Source: Diabrotica undecimpunctata
Lineage: Eukaryota > Arthropoda > Insecta > Coleoptera > Chrysomelidae
Direction of reading: 5' to 3'
DNA: 64,000 nt
Assembly (NCBI RefSeq): GCF_040954645.1
Contig: NC_092811.1
Span: 119,051,343-119,115,342 of the forward strand
Part shown: positions 1 to 10,035 of the stretch, in pieces
Position numbering within the stretch: position 1 is the stretch's first letter
Layout of the letters: each line of letters begins with the position of its first letter
Translations under genes and position numbers: made by a program
The notes under the pieces: model-generated
Databases searched by the model: none
What the model was told of the DNA's origin: nothing
Seen by the model: only the letters and a program-made list of their open reading frames with translations

Positions 1-200
1 CCCCCAGCAAATGGGGGATGCTCTCTAGGTATTCGTAGCTCCAATACCCAAAGGGTAGCAGGGATACCTGCCGTGGAACAAAAACTGATACCTGGCAGTA
101 GGTATAAAATGCACACTCATAAAAATGGAGTATAATAATATATGTTTAGCTGCCTGGGGATTGACAGGGCACGTCTGGTGCCGGCGCTTTACGTGAAAGC

Positions 201-1040
201 ATGCGGGACGTCGGTGGCAGGGTTCCTATCATACAATCAGTTCTAGCCCAACAACAAAAAGAACCACAAATGAGCCAAACAACCACAAGAGCACTCGCTG
301 AAGGTGCTGCGTTGGGACATCAGCCGGCGCTCATTCAAGCGGGACGACCGAGGCAGCGCATGAAATGGACTGTGTCTATAAAAGAAAATATTTTGCACTT
401 TTATTATAAGATGACAAACTTCGGTCAAGAAACGATTGGCTATCGACTGCAACTATATGCCGAATTTTGCAGGGAGTACCCAGAAATCCAAGTATCTGAA
501 CAAAGAGTAGAAGAACAATGCCGGGTAATTTTAAAAAACAATCAGATCTCAGAGACTAAAACCCAGTAAAAGTTGTAGACCAAGTCTTTAATGAAATCTC
601 AAATGAGCGGATTCCTGAGCATCTCATATAAGAAACTCAACCTAATAATACATATCAGGACAATAAAGAGTTGCACGATAGTCTGGTAAACGAGATGGCA
701 CGTGCCATACAAGAGTTTAGTGGAACAAACCCACTAAGCAGACCACCGCTACCAAAAATAAACTTTTCTAAGAAACTAGGAGCGCTGTTACAAATTGTGA
801 ATACTGAAGTCCTATCCAATTATATTACAGAAGCCCACACATTTGAATATTTGCATATGCTGAAGAACTATTGTTTCACACTCTAAGACACTCACGACAT
901 AGTCCAGAAAACAACACTTCAACAATGCTTGGACACATTAAAACAAAAACTCTCTATTTATTCAGGCCGCCTGAGGAAATACAAAGTTAGCAAGAACCGG
1001 AAATGCGACAATATACTTTTTGAGCAAGCAGAGGAGGCGT
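201..1040 (+). pseudogene. R4/Dong-like non-LTR retrotransposon, N-terminal half (degenerate)
   Basis: Broken reading frames resemble the N-terminal part of site-specific R4/Dong-like LINE polyproteins of insects. Residues around 60-115 of the first frame (a stretch with HFYYKM, GYRLQLYAEF and VSEQRVEEQC) look like the DNA-binding/pre-RT region. The next frames (671-886, 929-1040) continue the protein, with ARAIQEFSGTNP followed by a region about recombination of partners that I cannot assign. Several stops and frameshifts make this inactive. A second copy of 708-870 lies at 31749-31960, about 90% identical by eye. The protein would normally nick DNA and copy its own RNA. The clade is assigned from memory of similar insect proteins and could be another R2-superclade member. 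Confidence 0.55.
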
Positions 1041-1055
1041 TTTATAGGAAACTTA
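1041..1055. repeat. Target-site duplication, left copy (SINE insertion)
   Basis: The 15 bases TTTATAGGAAACTTA occur here and again at 1349-1363, exactly flanking the SINE. They mark the staggered cut made when the SINE inserted into the retrotransposon coding sequence. Confidence 0.85.
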
Positions 1056-1348
1056 TAATAATAAGTCTCCCGTTTTATACCGCTTCGCGGCTTTGGGAGT
1101 ATAGCAGGGTAGTCTGCTATATCTAGGGCCTACGGTATACAAGGAAGGTAACATGGCCAGTGCTACGCTTCAACCGCCTATTATTACCCCTGGTTTTACC
1201 CAAGGTACTCATTTTATTCAGGCTGAGTCGACCTGGGGCCTATAGACATTTTTTAAAAATGTCTAGTTGTTCTTGCCGGCGGTAGAATTCGAACTCCGGA
1301 CCACCGGCATGCGAGGCAAGCATCCTACCGCTTGCGCTACGCAGCCCC
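1056..1348 (-). mobile_element. tRNA-derived SINE
   Basis: About 293 bp inserted in minus orientation. The 5' end (high coordinates, about 1348-1276) reads like a tRNA: an A-box-like TAGCGCAAGCGG and a B-box-like GAGTTCGAATTC about 40 bases further on, which would form an internal RNA polymerase III promoter. The unrelated body follows and the 3' end has a short TTATTATTA tail at 1056-1062. A perfect 15-bp target duplication brackets it, so it was mobilised by LINE machinery. It carries no protein. It interrupts an older R4-like element, so it is the younger of the two. Confidence 0.82.
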
Positions 1349-1363
1349 TTTATAGGAAACTTA
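1349..1363. repeat. Target-site duplication, right copy (SINE insertion)
   Basis: Exact repeat of 1041-1055, directly after the tRNA-like head of the SINE. Confidence 0.85.
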
Positions 1364-2075
1364 ATTCCTGAAAATAAATCATATCCAATCCAAGAAGAAA
1401 TTCACGAGTTTTGGAGAAATCAACTTTCAACGCCAATTACTCATAACACCAATGCTGGATGTATTGAAGACACAATGAACAACTGTGTGCTTTACAATAA
1501 TATTCCTTACGAACCCTTCACCACTGAAGAAGTCTCAAATACTAACCCAGAGCTTTATAACTGAAAATCTCCTGGATCAGACGGAGTTCAAAACTTCTGG
1601 CTAAAGAAGTTTTCGAGTATTCATTAGTGTTTGTCAATGTTAATTAATCATATTATGTCTAATCCACAGGAAATACCATCATTTCTTACATACTTATCTA
1701 ATACCAAAGGATCAAAATAACACCCAAGATCCAGCCAAGTACCGCCCAATTGTCTTCCAACTTTGTATAAATTGGCCACATCCTGTGTAGCCCGGCGTGT
1801 GCTCTAAACAACACTCTAAACAATTTCACAGAGCCTCAACAGGAAGAAAGCGCTAAGAGCTCCATGGGTTGCAAAGAACAACTTATTATCGACTCAGTCA
1901 TTTCTAACCCGACGTACACCAAAACAAGGAACCTTCTTACTGCCTTCATTTACTACAAGAAGGCCTTTGATTCAGTGCCGCATAAATGGTTTATAAATAT
2001 ATTGAAAATATATAAAGTCGATAATATTATAGTGAATTGTTTTTATGCAGCGAGAAGCAGTATAAAACTAGCCTC
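1364..2075 (+). pseudogene. R4/Dong-like retrotransposon, reverse transcriptase part (degenerate)
   Basis: This is the continuation of the host element of the SINE. Translating past the insertion restores a protein with YPIQEEIHEFWRNQLS, then KSPGSDGVQNFW (RT fingers), then a frame from 1864 with FIYYKKAFDSVPH. That last segment is RT palm motif A, but the first Asp, which would bind the catalytic metal, is Tyr here. A TGA interrupts LYN*KSPGSDG at about 1562. Similarity ends near 2075, so the YADD motif and C-terminus are missing. The copy is dead. Confidence 0.6.
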
Positions 2076-2232
2076 TTTAAGATTAAAAAAAAGAGCCTGC
2101 TGCGCTGCTTTAGCAACAGGAGTAACTTTAAGTACTATCAAACGGATCTCTCGTGAAGGTTATAGAAGAAGGTGCTTTTATATCATTTTTGATGGACCTT
2201 ATAATGTCCAAGGAGACACAAAGAATATTTAA
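2076..2232 (+). pseudogene. Possible transposase helix-turn-helix fragment
   Basis: From about 2080 the frame changes character and reads CAALATGVTLSTIKRISREG, which resembles the helix-turn-helix of IS630/Tc1-type transposases (pattern ATGVSxxTIKRI). No DDE domain follows. The join to the preceding RT fragment is probably a rearrangement. Low confidence because the match is short. Confidence 0.3.
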
Positions 2233-2962
2233 TTCGCTCATATTTGATCCATGATTGCTAATAAATACACTAATAATTGATAACGTGCTAATAATAAATA
2301 AAAAATAAAAAGTAATATCTTATCAACCAATTCACAAAATTATACTTTTCTTACTTCATCGACGTGGCAACGTGGTTAGTTAATTATTTGGGCGGTACTA
2401 GTAGTACATATAATTGATCCACCTATTATTTGTAGATCCTAATATCCTTATTAGTGTATTTAAAAAGAGGTGTGCCATTGTTTTAACTGTAATAAATTGT
2501 AACGATCTTTTGTACAGCCTACTATATATTTCGATTCGTCATTAACAATCGCCAATGCCATCTCCGATGAATCACCAACCAATTAGTATTTATGTATTTT
2601 GATGTGGTACTTGTTTTTGTAGTAGAAAGTTTTTACATGTTTGGTGGATAGGCACGGAATGTGCCACTAGCAAGGATCGTAAATTATGGGCGGTGCAATA
2701 CAAATTTATTAATAAATTGAATCCCATATTCTTTAACAATGAATTGAAGTGGATTTAAATTTAAAAGTCACTGTTAAATTGTAACAAAAAACCACTCAAT
2801 TTAAAAACTGGTGATCTTGCAACTATCTTGGGACCTTGTGCCAATATTAGATTGAAAGCATCTAATTAATGTTGTAAATAAATTATAACACTCTAGATGA
2901 AGCGTAAAAATAATCTTAATATAAAGTAAAAGTAAAGTAAAGTAAAGTAAACTTGTTACACG
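2233..2962. other. No gene seen; short AAAGT repeat
   Basis: AT-rich, multiply stopped DNA on both strands. The only structure is a run of about five AAAGT units at 2923-2950. Confidence 0.5.
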
Positions 2963-3290
2963 GTGACGGTACCAACGAGGCCAGGAGAGCTAGCGCATTA
3001 TGAATTTATTTTCTTATTTTTACGAATGCGTTCTTACTTATTTTTCAATGGAGGTGGCAAAATTATCAAGCAGCATATGAGGAATAGTACATGCAGATCT
3101 AATTCCATATCGTCTAGGAAGCGTTTTTCTTTGGTCTTCCGCGTTAGGACCTGTACACAAGATGGCGGTAGACGTCGCATTGACCGCACGTTAGAAAAAA
3201 GCGGTACCGTACACATGGCAGCGTTAGAGCTACGGTTTACCAGCTTAGTCGACAGTATTTGCGATGCAGATGTGATGGCGACATAAAAAA
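2963..3290 (+). other. Unrecognised 107-codon open frame
   Basis: The open frame runs from ATG at 2963. The product is basic with no motif I recognise. It lies directly upstream of the mariner relic and may be element flank or chance. The GC content is somewhat higher than around it. I would not call it a gene without transcript support. Confidence 0.15.
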
Positions 3291-3294
3291 AACA

Positions 3295-3715
3295 GCGCTA
3301 TTGTGAGAACATTATTTGAGAAAAATGTTTCCAAAACTGTTCTACCAACACAGCTGGCCTTATTTAATGTAAACAAGACATTTTAGAGCACTGGTGATGT
3401 TGCTAATTTACCTTAATGTGGTCGTCCACGCACTTCACGTTCAGAAGCAAATCTACAGTTAGTTGCGGAAAATGTTGTTAAAAACTCCACCGTATCTACC
3501 ACACGACGGCCTTACTCGATATACCTCGCTCAAGTCTTTAAGATATAATGAGGGTATTCAAATGCTACCGGCCTCATGCTTTACATGAAGATAATTTTGA
3601 CAGGATAGTGAAATTTTCAAAATCGTTCCTAATATGGTCTGAACTTAAAAATAATTTGGCCGATCGAGTTTTGTGGACAGATGAAGCCACATTTAGGTTA
3701 ACTGGCAGGGTTAAT
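3295..3715 (+). pseudogene. mariner-type transposase, N-terminal part (degenerate)
   Basis: In pieces, the frames read CGRPRTSRSEANLQLVAENV, then from 3548 a segment with ALHEDNFDRIVKF and ADRVLWTDEATFRLTGRVN. The block VLWTDEATF contains the first catalytic Asp of insect Tc1/mariner DDE transposases. The frame is interrupted at GRVN by the RTE insertion and resumes after it at 4970 with NRHKYVYWSDKN. Frameshifts and stops before and after make it inactive. It would have cut and rejoined transposon ends. Confidence 0.7.
3704..3715. repeat. Target-site duplication, left copy (RTE insertion)
   Basis: GGCAGGGTTAAT occurs here and at 4958-4969, exactly at the two broken ends of the mariner frame. 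Confidence 0.85.
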
Positions 3716-4895
3716 GTTTATGAGAGTAATAACTAACAGGTTAACGTCGAAGCTCGATAGCTATCAACCGGTAGAGCAGGCAGGATTCCGAAAAGGTTAC
3801 AGTACAGCGGATCATCTTCTTACAGTCAGAACTCTAATAGAGAAAGCCAATGAATACCACTTCAACTTATATATTGGCTTCGTTGATTATGAAAAGGCAT
3901 TCGACTCCATAGAACTTTGGGCAATAGAGAGAGCTATGAACAACTGCAGGATAGACTCCCAATACAGAATGCTCATACACAATATTTACAAGAAAGCTAC
4001 AATGAAAATACAAATTGATGCGAAAATCAAAGCTATACCAATCAACAGAGGAGTTCGCCAGGGAGATGTTATCTCACCAAAGCTATCCACACTTGGACTT
4101 AAAGACGTGTTCAAAGACATTAACTGGGCAGATAAGGGAGTAAATGTTAATGGAAGAAAACTGAGTCATTTAAGATATGCTGATGACATTGTAATATTCG
4201 CTATAAGTTTCGAAGAACTACAGACCATGATGACGCAACTATTTCGAGCTTCGGAAAAAGTAGGTCTTAAGATGAACTTGGAAAAAACAAAAATAATAAC
4301 AAATTCACCGAACATTCCAGAAATAACTTTGAATGACATAAATTTAGAAACAGTAAGCGAATACATCTACCTGGGACAGATAATGAAAATTAACAAAGAA
4401 AATCAAACTGCCGAAATTACCAGAAGAATAAGGTTAACGTGGGCAGGATTTGGAAAACTGAGTTTGATCTTGAAAAGCACTAAAATAGAACAGTATTTGA
4501 AAACCAGAATTTACGATCAGTGTATCCTCCCTATACTCACGTATGGTTCACAGACATGGACATTCACCAAGTCCAATATGGATTAAATAGTAAAAGCACA
4601 AAGAGCGATGGAAAGATCAATGCTCGGGGTGAGACTTATAGACAAAAAAACAAACAAATGGATTAGAAGCAAAACCAAAGTAAAAGACGCAGGAGAACAT
4701 GCTGCCAAATTAAAATGGAGTTTCGCAGGACACAATGCCCGACTGAAGGATAATAGATGGAACCACGAAATACAACAGTGGAGGCCATGGTTAGAAAAGA
4801 GAAGCAGAGGAAGACCACAAATGAGATGAGCTGATGACATTAAGAAGATAGGAGGACACAACTGGAAGCAAATGGCGCAAAATAGAAGACTGGAT
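3714..4895 (+). pseudogene. RTE-like reverse transcriptase (partial)
   Basis: A 290-codon frame (3714-4586) continues after a single stop into a 73-codon frame (4608-4829). The RT palm motifs are present: GFVDYEKAFDSI (motif A), RQGDVISPKL (motif B) and LRYADDIVIF (motif C), followed by YLGQ and the thumb. The C-terminal part has TYGSQTWTF, QRAMERSMLGV and an AGHNAR-x-RW block, typical of RTE-type LINEs that insect annotations often label craniofacial development protein 2-like. Stops after SNMD, after PQMR and near the end disable it. The catalytic Asp residues are still there, so the copy is only moderately old. Confidence 0.8.
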
Positions 4896-4957
4896 TGATT
4901 TGGGGGAGGCCTATGTCCAAAGTTGGATTACTTAAGGCTGAAGAAGAACAAGAAGAA
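3716..4957 (+). mobile_element. 5'-truncated RTE-like LINE
   Basis: About 1.24 kb inserted in the mariner gene. It lacks the endonuclease and the start of RT. The 3' end has an A/G-rich tail (GAAGAAGAACAAGAAG). It is bounded by the 12-bp duplication GGCAGGGTTAAT. The truncation at the 5' side and the intact 3' side are the usual result of target-primed reverse transcription. Confidence 0.85.
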
Positions 4958-4969
4958 GGCAGGGTTAAT

Positions 4970-5345
4970 CGACATAAATATGTTTATTGGAGTGACAAAA
5001 ATACCCATGCGATGTTAAAAGAAGAGTTAAATCTTCCAGGTGTTACTGTTTTGGCAGAAATTTCGAGTGGAGGGATTATAGGACCTCATTTTTTTGAAAG
5101 AACAGTAACAGCTGTAAAATACCTTGAAATGGTAAGAGAGGCATTGATTTCAGAGTTGCAAAATAATCCAACTTATGAAAACATTTTTTTTTAACTGACA
5201 GCAAGATAAAGCACCACCACACTATATTTTACAAGTAAGAGTTTTTTAAATAATACATTTGACAAATGGATCGGACGGCGTGCAACAATTGATGCCTTCA
5301 AGGTGACTCCAATAGTGTTTTTCAAGGGTGAACCGTAGATGCATG
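4970..5345 (+). pseudogene. mariner-type transposase, C-terminal part (degenerate)
   Basis: After the RTE insertion the protein continues NRHKYVYWSDKN, LNLPGVTVLAEISSGGIIGP and LQNNPTYENIFF. It then degenerates where the second catalytic block (normally QDGAPPHY) should be, leaving a trace with APPHY and KWIGRRATID-like residues in shifted frames up to about 5345. The third catalytic residue is not recognisable. This joins the 3295-3715 fragment exactly across the duplication, which is the evidence that both halves are one gene. Confidence 0.7.
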
Positions 5346-5538
5346 TCGGAGTAAAAGGTTACTTCTGGTGTCGTTTAAAAGCCTCTAGTAAGAAGCTTAT
5401 AATTTGTGGTTCACCTAATTTGCTATCAAAAAGAGGTCTCTCTACTTCTTTTTACTTCGTATAGATGCTGATGCTAGTGTACCTGTTATTTTAATTATAA
5501 TGGCCTAATACTAGACTGCATTTCATTTCAGTTTAAAC

Positions 5539-5600
5539 TTCCACAAGTGTTCCTGATGAGGAGTTAAATAACTCGAAACACGTTTAGAGCAATGGTGGAA
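5539..5600 (+). ncRNA. Hammerhead-ribozyme-like motif 1
   Basis: Core CTGATGA at 5553-5559, stem II GAGTT/AACTC with loop AAAT, then GAAA at 5575-5578. Upstream TTCCAC (5539-5544) can pair with GTGGAA (5595-5600) as a stem I. One extra G sits between the core and stem II, and stem III is not clean (CACGTTTAG follows). It is probably the worn tail of a Penelope-like or retrozyme-type repeat. It is the weakest of the five loci. Confidence 0.45.
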
Positions 5601-5639
5601 TTCGAATTGAAACGCAAGTTAGATTATACAAAATATTTA

Positions 5640-7255
5640 TATATTTTAAAAAGATATATCTTAAAGTTATTCAAGTGATATAAATATGAATAATGATATT
5701 GCTCGATATTTTATTATTACTGAACCACCTGAATCTGTTTACTTTATATTCTTTATATTTCAATATTCCTTAGATTTTATACAGTTACATTTCCACTATT
5801 CACAGTGCAATTGTATTATTTCCTTAACAATTGTTTAAACAAAGGCGCTAATTTAAAATAATATACGGATTCCGCTGGAATATTACTTTCCTTCATTCCC
5901 AGACTTCTATTCACAAAGATTGCCTTTGAGAAAACTTCCATTTCTTTTAATTCTGTTTGAGTTTCATGGTTATACTACTGGCAGTAAGTTGGCAGGCGAA
6001 CCACGATTCGTTTTGTGAAATATTTCTGAATGCTGCGCCACTTTCTTCATTTGGACACTGAATAATAGGCCGGGGCTGGTTAGTAGTCAGATGGGGAGAA
6101 AGTTGGATTTCAAAAGGATTTTGATACACTACAAAAACTGTTGCATTCGAAAAACAAAAAAAAAAAAACAAAAATCTTTGTAATAAATTTAAGAAAACAT
6201 TCACAATATAATGATTGTAAAAAGCATCTTGATTCTCAATCCGAGTTAGACAAAACGTTGAGTGCACTAAGCACTGTTTATATTTATTATCTTTAGTATC
6301 TCTATATTGTTGGTAGTTGATTGATGTTTTGTCACTATAGTATTGTAGGTATGTTTCTCGTATGCTAGATTTATTTTGCTCTAATATACTTCTTTCGAAG
6401 CTAACAATCAGCTCATTTCTTCAGAAGTATTGTAAATTTAATATTCTGGGCGATAGGACTTTAAGAAAGAACAACGTTGATTCTTGATACGTTCATTACG
6501 ATTGTCATACGATTGTCTATATGTCCATAGAAAGAAAACAATCATTTTAACTCCATCATTCGCACCGTTAGAAAAATCTAACATTTTTAAATATTTCGCC
6601 ATAATTTTCGAAATATTGCTTCTTTTGGGTTCTGCAACCAGGAATACTTCTATGAAGACTCGTATAAGACTGTTGTTACGATAAATATTATGACTCATAA
6701 AACTGTAAACATATTATTTCTAATTCTATTCTATTCTAGTAAGTCCGCCGCTCAGCTGAAAAACCTGTCTGTCTTCCATCCTTTTCGAGAGCGTCGCCGT
6801 CCGAATTCGAAGGAATTCTCGATTAACTGTATTTTATATCTAAGGAGGGAATTTTGTTGAAAACAGTTCTAGTTCTAGGTTTAGATATCGAGTTTAAATT
6901 GTAAGCCGGAAATAAATATAAATAAATATTGTGAAATAACTTAGAGAATATTGTAATAAAGACTTTAATTAACTTGTAAGTGTTATAAATGTAGAACCTT
7001 TGATAATAAATAAAGACCATAAATTAGATTAATAAAAATACTACACTATGTTAAATAATGGTGGGAGTACCTGTTATCTTATAGCCGACAGCAGTTGTTG
7101 TTAGTTCAAATCTAATACGCGAGCGATCGCGTTCGTCGTAGCGTTACAAAAAAATCTAACTACGCGAGTGTTGGCGTGTGTTGATTTTTAGAGAGATCAC
7201 TTAAGAAAAATTATAATATTATCATAAAAGGTAAGATTTTTAGTGAAATACCTAT
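5640..7255. other. No gene seen
   Basis: AT-rich DNA without credible coding frames. At 6735-6810 there is a more GC-rich patch, and at 6900-7015 several AATAAA signals, which could be the end of an unrecognised element. Nothing further can be supported. Confidence 0.4.
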
Positions 7256-7258
7256 GGA

Positions 7259-8610
7259 TTGTTGAACATCCGTTATTATAAGCGCTATTTTGGTTTATTG
7301 CAGGTAAATATGGACAAAAAAATGGAAAACCAATTACTAAAATGGTATGAAGAGATAGACAGCGATGTAGAACCACAAGATACTGCTAAGGACTTAAGTG
7401 ATGTTCGTTCTGAACACAGTATCCACAATACGGATTCTGAGCAGTCCACACAATATCTACCCAGTGATCCTGAAGATGCTATGGAAGAAAGCGGCCAAGA
7501 TGGTTAAAACATAAGAAACACACTCCCAAAGCTTGTAATATTGTTATGAACTTACCTGGGGTAAAAGCAAAAGCAAAAGGCGCCAAAACCGTATTAGAAT
7601 GCTGGAAATTGTTTTTCTCTTATGCTATGATCAATAATATTGTAAAATATACAAATCAAAAACTGGATATTATGAGAGTGTTTTATACTCGCACTAAGGA
7701 TTGTCCCACTGTTGACTACGAGGAAATGCAAGCATTTATCGGACTTTTGTTCCTTGCTGGGGTAAAGAGAGCGCAACTTAAATACTGATGAACTCTGGAA
7801 ATTAAATGGCACAGCTCCAGATATTTTTGCAGCTACTATGTCCAAGAAAAGATTTCTTTCATACCCTTAGCCAACTATTTATTGAAGGATCATTGCTTGA
7901 CAACGATAGGTACTTTGCGTAAAAACAAACAACAAATTCCCCCTGAGTTGACAAACGTAAAAGGAAGACTTTTATATAGTAGCATGTTTGCATATGGTGA
8001 CGATGGAAACAAGTATGTACTTGTATCATATGTGCCAAAAATAAGAATATACTACTACTTTCAACACTACACAGCAATGGTTTCATTAATGAAAACACCA
8101 AAGAGCATACCATGAAGACAGAGATTATTACTCATTACAACCTCACAAAAGGCGTAGTGGATGTTATTGATAAAATGAAGGCAGAATACTGGGTGACTAG
8201 ATTTAGCAATCGCTAGTCGTTTACTGTTTTTTGCAGCCTACTAAATATTTCAACTATAAACAGCCAAATAATTTACAACAATAACACTAATATTGTAACA
8301 TCTCGAAGCAGCTACATTGCGGAGCTTGACAAGCAACTTTTAATGTCCCATCTTCAACGACGTTCCAATATCTCAAATCTGTCTTTTCAGTTGAGACTCA
8401 GGATCCGAAATATAACCGGAGAAAAGGCATTAGTTTCTCAAGGGGCAACTGCAACTATAAAACCAAGATGTTCTTTTTGCCTGTAAGGAAGAACAGGTTT
8501 ACCCAACATTATTGTACTTACTGTAAGTTGCCGAAATGTAAAGAACACACTAGTTTAACAAAATTTTCTTGCCACCACTGCCTAGAAGAGGAAGAAATCC
8601 AATTTTATGC
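7259..8610 (+). pseudogene. piggyBac-type transposase (degenerate, internally deleted)
   Basis: The N-terminal frame (7259-7507) is acidic and Ser/Thr-rich, as in piggyBac proteins. The frame at 7546-7788 has NLPGVKAKAKGAKTVLECW and YEEMQAFIGLLFLAGVKRA, the start of the DDE_Tnp_1_7 domain. Much of the domain is then missing. In broken frames the end of the catalytic domain follows: KGVVDVIDKMKAEYWVTR contains the last conserved Asp, then SNRxSFTVFCSL and HLQRRS. A Cys-rich tail (CSFC, CxxC and HHCL-like traces, 8470-8590) matches the piggyBac C-terminal zinc domain. Many stops make it dead. Confidence 0.75.
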
Positions 8611-8769
8611 GTAATGCGTACATTTTTTTTGAAATAAATCCCCTTATTTGTTTTGTTCTAGGGTAATGTGTATATTTTTTTAGTTTACTTAGTAGTTTTT
8701 TTGCAGTTTTGTTTTAAAAAAATATAAGTTTATCGTTTTTTGTGAGTTAATAGCCAATAAATTTAACCA

Positions 8770-8807
8770 ATAAGTACTGGTGATGGGTGCGAGTGATGGA
8801 GGGTTAA
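8770..8807. repeat. Candidate piggyBac right terminus with TTAA
   Basis: The plus strand ends ...GAGTGATGGAGGG followed by TTAA (8804-8807). Read inward, the terminus is CCCTCCATCACTCGC, matching the CCCT-type ends and TTAA target of piggyBac. I could not find the matching left end; TTAA at 7051-7054 is not followed by the same bases. Confidence 0.45.
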
Positions 8808-8829
8808 ATGAAACCGATGGTTACTAGTT

Positions 8830-9135
8830 GATTTACTGGTTGCGGTGCTTCAAATGAATTGTCCAACTTTTATCTTCCAACTACTGTACCTCACGAAAAA
8901 CTCCGCTTTTTTTGTATCTGAAGGTGGTTTCTTTATGGCGAAGACAGGAAAAAATTTACAAATCTTTTATCCAAAACTGATTCATTTGACATGTTTAGCC
9001 CATGTATTAATAGGTTTTCTGAAGAAATTAGAACAAAGACCAATACTAACCTATCAGAGAACCAAATTGGGTGATTATATTACCAAAATAAAAGTAGTTA
9101 ACAATTCCTTGGTGTTTAAAATGTATTTAATATAG
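8830..9135 (+). pseudogene. hAT-like (CGBP1-type) transposase fragment
   Basis: A 96-codon frame contains AKTGKNLQIFYPKLIHLTCLAH, which resembles the block around LYPKMxHVTCLAHxLHR in insect hAT-derived proteins of the CGBP1-like group. The sequence loses similarity after LTYQRTKLG. It is a short fragment just outside the piggyBac end, so piggyBac probably inserted beside or into it. Confidence 0.45.
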
Positions 9136-10024
9136 TTCAACACGAGGAAATCATAAATGACAAAAAAAAGTACTCAACTTTTTAACAAAACAATATATGC
9201 AGCTGCTAGAACCCTACTTACTAGACGATATTCTTGGATAAAAAAAATTATTCTAGGTCAAAATGTAATTGTAATGTACTAAATAATAACCTATTCAAAG
9301 GAGATACCGCAAGAAAATAGCTTCAGTTTTAAATAAAATGAAAATTTTTTGTAGCGTAGAAGAGACGTTATTGTTACACAGTTGGTTTTACTTTCTGGGG
9401 TCTGGTTTTCTAATCCCTCTGCTGTTGGTTTTCGTCCAATGTTAATTGTTGGAGAAGTAATTGTGTTTTATACAAACTAATTCACTTCGTTTCGGAAGTT
9501 TCTCCCTTCGCATTGTTTCCCTATAGATTCTGATTCCATAAAGAGTTTTGGTTATTTTGCGTAAAATCAGTCAAATTTTGTACATCGGTACATTTTAAAA
9601 TGGCTTTAGGTTGGTACATTATTTTTGTTATAAATATTATTTCATATATTAATTCTTTAGATTTGCGAAAACGTATTTACGGTTTAAATGTCGCAACGAA
9701 TAGGTATTGCTGTCGAAACAATTTACTAATGATAGGGAATCAAGCCGAACTACAAAATTTTTTATATTATATCATCTTCTCTTATCACTACAATTATTTG
9801 GGAATTTTTGACTGCTTAATATTTTTCCACTTTGCCTTGCCACTTTTTTTCCTTCTTCATTATGTGTTTTCTGTCTCTACACACATATTTTTTCTTTAAG
9901 TATTTCATTATTTCTTTTATATTTAGTTTAAATAATTTATATGTAACCTAATGCCTATGGTCATGTAGACACAAGTGTAAGTAGTAAGACCAACCGAGAT
10001 TGCACAGTACAGTGCTCTGGAGAG
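9136..10024. other. No gene seen
   Basis: AT-rich sequence. An open frame at 9600-9899 is hydrophobic only because of its T-rich composition. Confidence 0.4.
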
Positions 10025-10035
10025 AAGAAAGAAAT
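10025..10035. repeat. Target-site duplication, left copy (LINE A copy 1)
   Basis: AAGAAAGAAAT occurs here and at 11280-11290, flanking the LINE. The sequence is low in complexity, so this is less certain than the other duplications. Confidence 0.6.

Noticed and set aside
6900..7020. LTR retrotransposon end with AATAAA signals
   Set aside because: No second LTR, TG...CA boundaries, primer-binding site or gag/pol frame within reach.
7051..7054. TTAA as the left end of the piggyBac element
   Set aside because: The bases after it do not match the CCCTCCATC terminus seen at the right end.
9600..9899. 99-codon hydrophobic frame that looks like a membrane protein
   Set aside because: T-rich DNA gives Phe/Ile/Leu codons; no conserved motif, no codon bias and no neighbours supporting a gene.
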